From positions 1 to 38,153 of the forward strand of contig JADLFM010000183.1 of the NCBI GenBank assembly GCA_020845495.1: a DNA stretch of 38,153 nt, read 5' to 3'. The position numbers and the translations under genes are program-made. The notes beneath the pieces were generated by a model. That model had not been told where the DNA came from. It was given only the letters and a program-made list of their open reading frames with translations, and ran no database searches. The DNA comes from Chloroflexota bacterium (GTDB lineage: Bacteria > Chloroflexota > UBA6077 > JACCZL01). Shown piece by piece: positions 33,449 through 38,153 of the stretch. Each line of letters opens with the position of its first letter. The first letter of the stretch is position 1.

Positions 33449-35113
33449 ATGAAAGATCGTAGGCGGGTCAGTCCCGCCGGCCTGCTGATTGCCTCACTCC
33501 TGGTCGCCTCGGTCGTTCTCGGCGGCGTTCCCGCGACGCCCGCTGGCCCAAGTCCGGTGTTTGCGGCCGGCTTTCAGGTAGACACAACCGACGACGACGT
33601 CGACGTAAACCCCGGCGACGGCATCTGCAAGGCCTTCCTCGGCGCCTGCCCATTGCGTGCCGCCATCATGGAGGCGAATGCCTTGCCCGGTCCCGATGTG
33701 ATTAAGGTGCCGGCCGGGCACTACAAGCTCACGCGGCACGACTTCTCAGTGTCTGGTGACCCGACGATGGGTGACCTCGACATCCTCAGCGACGTTGCTA
33801 TCGTGGGAGCCGGAGCGGCATCCACCATCATCGACGCGGATGTCGAGAACCACATAGGACACCGGGTTCTCATTGTCGGTTCAGGTATCCAGGTTTCACT
33901 CAATGGCCTTACCGTTACTGGCGGCAAAATGAATGGATTCTACGCTCTTGGGGGCGGTCTCTACAATGCCGGAAACCTGGCACTCAAAGATGTAGCTGTG
34001 AACAATAACTTTGCTATTGGACAGGCTGATTTGGGCCACGGCCCTGGGGGTTCTGCGTATGGAGGAGGCATCTATAATGCCGGGAACCTGACACTTAAAG
34101 ATGTAGCTGTAAGCGATAACTCTGCTAGTGGACAGCCTACTTGGCGCGGCTCTGCGGGCTATGCGTATGGAGGAGGTATATATAATACCGGAATGATCGA
34201 CCTTGAGAATAGTACCATCGATCGTAACAGAGTAGGCGCATCTCCCTATAGTTATCATGCCACTGCCCTGTATAACACTGGAGTGGTGACTATGAAGAAC
34301 GTGACAATTAGTGACAATATCATAGGATCAGAAACTATCTACAATAAAGGTCCTATGGCTCTAGTAAATGTGACAATTGCAGAGAATGCTGCTCCAAGCC
34401 TTCAGAATGAGAGTGCGCTCGAGCTGCACAATGTCATCCTGACAAGAAGCGGAGGAAGCAACTGTAGCGGGTCGATTTACTCGCTGGGCAACAACATCGA
34501 AAACGGCGATTCCTGCGGGTTCAGTGCGCCCGGTGATCTGAGCAACATAGATCCCCGAGTTGGTCCGTTGGCCGACAACGGCGGGCAGACCCAGACCCGC
34601 GCACTGCTGGTGGATAGCCCGGCCATCGACCGTGGCGCCGATGGCGCGTGCCCGCCGACCGACCAGCGCGGCGTCCGGCGTCCGTTCGACGGCAACTATG
34701 ATGGAAACAACAGTTGTGACGTCGGCGCGTACGAGTACGACGGACCACCTGCGCCCACCCCCACCGCAACGCCAACAATGACTCCCACGGCGACGGCCGC
34801 GCCCTGCTCGCCTCGGCCGAATGTCCGGGTGATCGTCACGCCACGCGGGGCCAACGACCTCGCCGTGACTGTCACGGCGGGGCGCGGTGGCGTGCGCACG
34901 CTGAAGTTCACGGGCAGCACCAACGCCCGCGTCGACATCGGGGCGCATGTGGGTGAACGCGGAGCCTTTGACGTCGATCTGCCCAATGCCCCCACGAGCC
35001 TGACCTTCCTCGTCCACCGTGACAGCTCCGGGCGGGCGATGACGGTCCCGTTCACCGTCGTGGACGACTGCGGCCCCTGGCCGACGTTCGTCGGGCTGGG
35101 AGCCGGAGGCTAA
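33449..35113 (+). CDS. Exported CSLREA-type beta-helix protein, second paralogue
   Basis: A 554-aa protein with a signal peptide (GLLIASLLVASVVLGGVPATPAGPSPVFAAG), a CSLREA motif (DVDVNPGDGICKAFLGACPLRAAIMEANA, about 49-78), a beta-helix with two near-duplicated rungs (YNAGNLALKDVAVNNN and YNAGNLTLKDVAVSDN), the same DQRGVRRPFDG...CDVGAYEYD end, a Pro/Thr linker (PTPTATPTMTPTATAAP) and the C-terminal module CSPRPNVRVIV...DDCGPWPTFVGLG. The DNA for the central helix (about 33870-34470) is distinctly more A+T-rich than either end, with codons such as ATA and TAT, suggesting import of that cassette. ATG 33449 is preceded by GGGAG. It lies 150 bp after its paralogue. Confidence 0.92.
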   Translation: MKDRRRVSPAGLLIASLLVASVVLGGVPATPAGPSPVFAAGFQVDTTDDDVDVNPGDGICKAFLGACPLRAAIMEANALPGPDVIKVPAGHYKLTRHDFSVSGDPTMGDLDILSDVAIVGAGAASTIIDADVENHIGHRVLIVGSGIQVSLNGLTVTGGKMNGFYALGGGLYNAGNLALKDVAVNNNFAIGQADLGHGPGGSAYGGGIYNAGNLTLKDVAVSDNSASGQPTWRGSAGYAYGGGIYNTGMIDLENSTIDRNRVGASPYSYHATALYNTGVVTMKNVTISDNIIGSETIYNKGPMALVNVTIAENAAPSLQNESALELHNVILTRSGGSNCSGSIYSLGNNIENGDSCGFSAPGDLSNIDPRVGPLADNGGQTQTRALLVDSPAIDRGADGACPPTDQRGVRRPFDGNYDGNNSCDVGAYEYDGPPAPTPTATPTMTPTATAAPCSPRPNVRVIVTPRGANDLAVTVTAGRGGVRTLKFTGSTNARVDIGAHVGERGAFDVDLPNAPTSLTFLVHRDSSGRAMTVPFTVVDDCGPWPTFVGLGAGG

Positions 35114-35268
35114 CGCCAGCACCCCTGCGCTGCTGTGCACCCACCCTCAAAGGTCAGGACCGCTTCAGCGCTACCCGCACGTCACGCCGCAGCTGATAGG
35201 ATCAGAGTACATCTAACCAGCTCGTCGATCGGGTGCGGCGCCATCGTTCGGACGGCGGGATGGGCTTT

Positions 35269-35317
35269 GGGCCAGCGTGCACCGGTCGAGATCATCCCCG
35301 CCGGTGCACGCTGGCCC
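35269..35317. terminator. Perfect 17-bp hairpin between convergent genes
   Basis: The arms 35269-35285 and 35301-35317 are perfectly complementary around a 15-nt loop. The hairpin lies in the 220-bp gap between the beta-helix gene (+, stop 35113) and the sulfotransferase gene (-, stop 35334), and is the longest perfect stem in the window. It probably ends transcription in one or both directions. Confidence 0.7.
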
Positions 35318-35333
35318 TGGTGCACCCATTGGA

Positions 35334-36215
35334 TTAGTTTGCGCTCGCGCCGTCGGGGCGCGGCACGAGTGAGGCGACGGCCGCCTCATGCTCGTTCGCC
35401 ATCGCGGCGAGCAAGCCAGAGAGCGCACCTGACGGCCCAGGCACCGCGGCGGGCGCCGGCTCATCATACCCACCGGCCAGGATTGCCTCACGCAGCGTCG
35501 CACGGAGCAGCGCCTGCGTTGAGGCTGGTAGATACCGGCTCCACGCCGCCACCTCGTCCCAGGGTCCGTCTCGACCTACCGGTAGGTCGGCGAGCGTCAG
35601 GCTGCGCCCGAGCATCAGAGCCGAGCCGCGCCACTCCAACGCAGCGGCGAGCCTGATCAGCGTCTCGAGTTGCGTCGCCTCATCACCACCGACGCTTGGA
35701 CCAGCAATGTCCTCATAGCGGATCGCGATGACGCCAGCGTGTCGATGCCACGCTCGGTAGCCCGACAGCCGCGCCCTCAATGGAGGCTGCGTGTCGTCTC
35801 CGGTGAGGACACCATGCAGCCGGTCGGTCACAGCCGATACCACCTGTTCGTCCAGCGCCATGCTCCGACTGGCCAGCGCGCAAGCGACGTCACGCGGGTC
35901 GCGCTCGATCAGGACGACCCGGGTCGCCCGACCCGCCAGCCCGTGCGACAGGTCGGAACGGTACGGCAGATGAGTGGTGACGACGATGCCAGGGTTCAGG
36001 AGGTCGAAGAGTACGTTGTCGGCAGTGTCATCAGCGAGAGGCTTGATGACGTAGCGCAGCCCGCCGAAGAACTGTTCCAACCCGCTTAGCGGTGTCCCAG
36101 GTGCGCCGACCACGAGGACCGGCCGGAGCGCGTCGAGGCCGACGGTGCCTGGTGGTGCGGCCGCCTGGGCAGACCCTACGCCACGCACGTCTACGCTACT
36201 CACGTCCACCAGCAT
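35334..36215 (-). CDS. Sulfotransferase domain protein (divergent)
   Basis: A 293-aa protein with the layout of PAPS-dependent sulfotransferases: a P-loop-like N-terminal strand (PVLVVGAPGTPLSGLEQFFGG) whose usual KSGTT is degenerate, TTHLPYRSDL at the His-catalytic position, RVVLIERDPRDVACALASR as the 3'-phosphate-binding motif, and VIAIRYEDI later. It would move sulfate from PAPS to a hydroxyl or amino group on a carbohydrate or lipid. The degenerate 5'-phosphosulfate loop makes activity uncertain. The start ATG 36215 overlaps the end of the upstream sulfotransferase gene by 20 bp, implying coupling. The C-terminal ~40 residues are low-complexity. Confidence 0.78.
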   Translation of the reverse strand: MLVDVSSVDVRGVGSAQAAAPPGTVGLDALRPVLVVGAPGTPLSGLEQFFGGLRYVIKPLADDTADNVLFDLLNPGIVVTTHLPYRSDLSHGLAGRATRVVLIERDPRDVACALASRSMALDEQVVSAVTDRLHGVLTGDDTQPPLRARLSGYRAWHRHAGVIAIRYEDIAGPSVGGDEATQLETLIRLAAALEWRGSALMLGRSLTLADLPVGRDGPWDEVAAWSRYLPASTQALLRATLREAILAGGYDEPAPAAVPGPSGALSGLLAAMANEHEAAVASLVPRPDGASAN

Positions 36216-37116
36216 GGTTCAGCATCCGGAACAGCGCGCGATCGCGCACGAACTCAGGACCGGCAGACGCCACCACGTCCGCCAGACGCTCGCGCGCATA
36301 CTCGTAGATCTCGCGGTCCATGCTGTTGCGCTCCTCGATCAGGGCGCGTGTCTTAGGGTCTACTGCGACGGTCCGCTGGCCGCGGCTCGCGTTGACGGGC
36401 CGATAGAGCGGCACCCGCCACCGAAAGCGTCGCCACGCGAGCACGACAAGATCCTCGAAGCGTTCGGTCACGCCCACCAACTCGAAATGCTCGTCCAGCA
36501 ACCGCTTCGCCAGCCTCACTCGCTGACTGTCGCGTGCGCCTAAAGGCAAGCGGGCGCCGGTGACTGCGCCGGTCAGCATCCGGACCTGACCGTTATGGAA
36601 CTGGAGGAGCGAGTTTCGGGAGTGCGTGAGACAGTCCCGAAGGGTCAGTCCTTCGCGCACGATGGCAGGATGAAGCGGGTGCTCTGGGCGTGAGGCGATG
36701 TAGCGGTAGAGTGAGACGACCCGCTCGACTGGATCCCGAAACAAGGTGACGTAGCGCGCGGGACCGGGTATCCAGGCATGCAGCCCTACGCTCATGTGGC
36801 CAGATAGTGCCAGGAGGCGGCCACGGCGCGCGGACGGTAGATGGAAGAACGGGTCGTCGCCGGCGCTGACGACCCCGTCTTCCATGACGATGCCATTGCG
36901 GAGGCGGAGGTATGCGCTCTCGCCATACTCCCGTTCCAGGATCCCCTTGAGCGTCGTACCGCCCGTGCGCGGCAGATGGACGAACAGCAGCGTCGGAGGG
37001 ACCAGTTCTCGCGCCGTTCGGTCAGGTCCGGCGTCGGGTAACGGCAGACCCGGTCTCTGGCCCGCGCGTATGACTTCTGCTCGTTCCCCTGGCGGCTCGG
37101 CGTAATGGACGTTCAT
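36196..37116 (-). CDS. Sulfotransferase family 2-like protein
   Basis: A 306-aa protein with the PAPS 5'-phosphosulfate loop LLFVHLPRTGGTTLKGIL (compare the HIPKTGGTS of carbohydrate 2-O/6-O sulfotransferases), LLALSGHMSVGLH with the likely catalytic His, and YVTLFRDPVERVVSLYRY as the 3'-phosphate motif. SRNSLLQFHNGQVRMLTG and ELVGVTERFEDLVVLAWRRF are also typical. It probably sulfates a glycan or cell-surface polysaccharide. ATG 37116 has GGAG 4 nt upstream. It is followed, with a 20-bp overlap, by the second sulfotransferase. No PAPS-synthesis genes are in the window. Confidence 0.88.
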   Translation of the reverse strand: MNVHYAEPPGERAEVIRAGQRPGLPLPDAGPDRTARELVPPTLLFVHLPRTGGTTLKGILEREYGESAYLRLRNGIVMEDGVVSAGDDPFFHLPSARRGRLLALSGHMSVGLHAWIPGPARYVTLFRDPVERVVSLYRYIASRPEHPLHPAIVREGLTLRDCLTHSRNSLLQFHNGQVRMLTGAVTGARLPLGARDSQRVRLAKRLLDEHFELVGVTERFEDLVVLAWRRFRWRVPLYRPVNASRGQRTVAVDPKTRALIEERNSMDREIYEYARERLADVVASAGPEFVRDRALFRMLNHAGGRE

Positions 37117-37668
37117 AGCGCTCCAGCGTGTCGGGAGGCGGAAACCGCGGTCCGCGGCTCTCGCCCTCACGCTTCACGTTCGATCGGAGTCCACGTCACG
37201 CAACGTCGTGGCGCGGCAGGCGCTGGCAGATGCACGACGCCGCGGACGCGTGGGCCGAGCCCCTCCCCGGCATCTGCGCAAGGTCACCACAGTCGCGACG
37301 TATCTGTCCACAAGAAGAACGGACCCACGACGATCACGGTTGCGCGCTGCCAACGCGCAGATACACCAGGACTGCCCGATCTCCCGCGTTCGTGCAGTCT
37401 CGCGTGAGCGGCTAGATCGTGACTGCTAGAGTCAGCGGTCGCCGATGGTCCCAGCACCCACCGTGGACTGGAACCTCCCGCATCTCGCAGACGATTGTGC
37501 GGCGCACGCCGGACGATTGTGCAGCGCACGCCGGCCCCTGAGGGGAGATGCAGGCGGTCTGAAACAGGTCCGCGTCGTGTGATGGGTCGCCGTGTCGCGA
37601 GCTACCTCGACCACTGATGGCGCGGTTGACAGCCGTGTGCGCCGAACGACCGTGCAGAAGACCCCGAC
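37117..37668. other. Non-coding stretch of about 550 bp
   Basis: I find no credible gene here. Short frames on both strands lack ribosome sites and codon signal. The region contains the 22-bp tandem repeat at 37490 and an 8-bp inverted repeat GCAGATGC/GCATCTGC (about 37226 and 37270). The sulfotransferase promoter should lie near 37150-37200, but I see no clear boxes. Confidence 0.5.
37490..37533. repeat. 22-bp tandem repeat with an internal palindrome
   Basis: GACGATTGTGC(G/A)GCGCACGCCG occurs twice in tandem (37490-37511 and 37512-37533), with one difference. Each copy contains GTGC-3-GCAC dyad symmetry, so this could be a protein binding site, for instance for the neighbouring HTH protein, or a duplication scar. 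Confidence 0.85.
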
Positions 37669-37716
37669 GAGCACCTCGCCACCGACGCCGGTAGGTCGTC
37701 GGTGAGCGAGGTGCTC
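37669..37716 (-). terminator. Two-part hairpin at the stop of the LuxR-type gene
   Basis: GAGCACCTCG (37669-37678) pairs with CGAGGTGCTC (37707-37716), and inside it ACCGACG (37681-37687) pairs with CGTCGGT (37697-37703). The outer arm overlaps the stop codon of the LuxR-type gene, so it is probably its terminator. Confidence 0.6.
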
Positions 37717-37984
37717 AGCACCCGGCCACGCGGTTGCGCGGGAGATCGATCAGGCCCCGGCGGGCCGCGAGCAGGATCGCCTCGAGCTTTGACTGCGCCG
37801 CGAGCGCCTGAATGGCAGCGGCGAGGTGCCGCCGGACCTCATGTACGCCGATACAGAGTGACCGGGCGCACTCGTCTGAAGTCTGACCGCTCGCGAGTGC
37901 CCCCAGCACCTGGCGCTCGATGTCTGACAGCGACACGATACTACCCCCCGGCAATCCGTGCTGCCCGTACACACGTCGGGCCAC
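37715..37984 (-). CDS. Small LuxR-type HTH protein
   Basis: An 89-aa protein that is almost only a GerE/LuxR-type helix-turn-helix domain (about 18-80): LSDIERQVLGALASGQTSDECARSLCIGVHEVRRHLAAAIQAL followed by AILLAARRGLIDLP. There is no receiver or ligand domain. It may act as a stand-alone regulator of the GerE type, or be the remnant of a larger regulator. The GTG at 37984 is preceded by GGTGGAAG and by a good promoter. It lies between a probable transposase end and a non-coding stretch with a dyad tandem repeat. Its targets are unknown. Confidence 0.8.
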   Translation of the reverse strand: MARRVYGQHGLPGGSIVSLSDIERQVLGALASGQTSDECARSLCIGVHEVRRHLAAAIQALAAQSKLEAILLAARRGLIDLPRNRVAGC

Positions 37985-37999
37985 CTTCCACCGGTCAAC

Positions 38000-38028
38000 A
38001 TCTTACATGATGCAGACCTGCAAAGCAA
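38000..38028 (-). promoter_or_regulatory. Promoter of the LuxR-type gene
   Basis: On the minus strand TTGCTT (38028-38023), a 17-nt spacer and TAAGAT (38005-38000), ending 15 nt before the GTG start. The 6-bp inverted repeat TCTTAC/GTAAGA (38001-38006, 38031-38036) brackets it and could be an operator. Confidence 0.5.
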
Positions 38029-38038
38029 ACGTAAGAGT

Positions 38039-38153
38039 TCAGACTTGTGGGGCGAGGAGTTGGCGGCAGGCGAGGAAGGGATTGACGCCCTGGGCGTGCC
38101 AGGTGCCGAAGAGGGTGGCGAGGGCGACCTTGGTGGCGGTGCCGTTGGGGGAG
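38039..38153 (-). CDS. C-terminal end of a probable transposase (runs off the window)
   Basis: The minus frame ending at the TGA at 38041-38039 encodes about 37 residues, ending KVALATLFGTWHAQGVNP...ACRQLLAPQV. The ending (LASLFGTWRAQGxNPF-like) is what I recall from IS66-type transposases in soil and thermophilic bacteria, so an insertion-sequence gene is likely to continue beyond the right edge. The family assignment is from memory of the C-terminal pattern only and is uncertain. The reading frame itself is well supported by codon pattern. Confidence 0.5.
   Translation of the reverse strand, partial: SPNGTATKVALATLFGTWHAQGVNPFLACRQLLAPQV

Noticed and set aside
37432..37674. 80-codon minus-strand frame in the non-coding stretch before the LuxR-type gene
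   Set aside because: No ribosome site, low-complexity Arg/Thr/Pro composition, and it crosses the 22-bp tandem repeat.

Overview
The window is G+C-rich bacterial chromosome, densely coding and mostly on the minus strand. The gene content suggests a Chloroflexota-like organism, perhaps near Thermomicrobia: CSLREA-type beta-helix surface proteins, a TolB-like exported propeller, a MenA/UbiE menaquinone pair, a quinol-type NO reductase, many 'sugar phosphate isomerase/epimerase' genes, GTG/TTG starts and start codons sitting 6 nt after a -10 box. This placement is inference from content, since there is no 16S or marker gene.

Layout. 1-3.9 kb: a truncated membrane protein, then a minus-strand unit iclR - flavin reductase - unrecognised 538-aa protein, with a clear promoter and a 15-bp palindrome over the iclR start codon. 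3.9-4.4 kb: the C-terminal remnant of a tyrosine recombinase abuts the 3' end of a tRNA-Met(CAT), a scar of an integrated element. 4.5-7.5 kb: a VOC protein, a possible PD-(D/E)xK-like protein followed by a 16-bp tandem repeat, a small hypothetical and a Crp/Fnr regulator. 7.6-12.4 kb: a compact minus-strand locus of small peptide, PqqD-like (RRE) protein, HPr-kinase-like ATPase and NTP_transf_5 protein, behind a 7-blade TolB-like exported protein. This is the most interesting part: it has the accessory genes of a phosphorylated lasso/RiPP cluster without a cyclase or leader peptidase.

12.8-16.3 kb: menaquinone genes (MenG/UbiE, MenA), a TPR-like/TM/SH3b protein and an ABM-domain protein. 16.4-19.2 kb: two TIM-barrel isomerase/epimerases around an SDR, apparently cyclitol or sugar catabolism. 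19.4-26.4 kb: two exported clan GH-A glycoside hydrolases, a GDPD, a HExxH protein, a secreted protein and a DAO-type FAD oxidoreductase. 26.6-30.7 kb: a polytopic membrane protein, then a qNOR gene overlapping (ATGA) a small membrane protein that carries a transposase-like four-cysteine segment. 30.7-35.1 kb: a repeat-rich intergenic region and two exported CSLREA/beta-helix paralogues that share a C-terminal module; one has an A+T-rich central insert. 35.3-38.15 kb: two overlapping sulfotransferase genes, an orphan LuxR-type HTH protein and the end of a probable transposase.

Start codons were adjusted where Shine-Dalgarno sequences, coupling or signal peptides indicated. Domain calls rest on motifs read by eye, without database searches.
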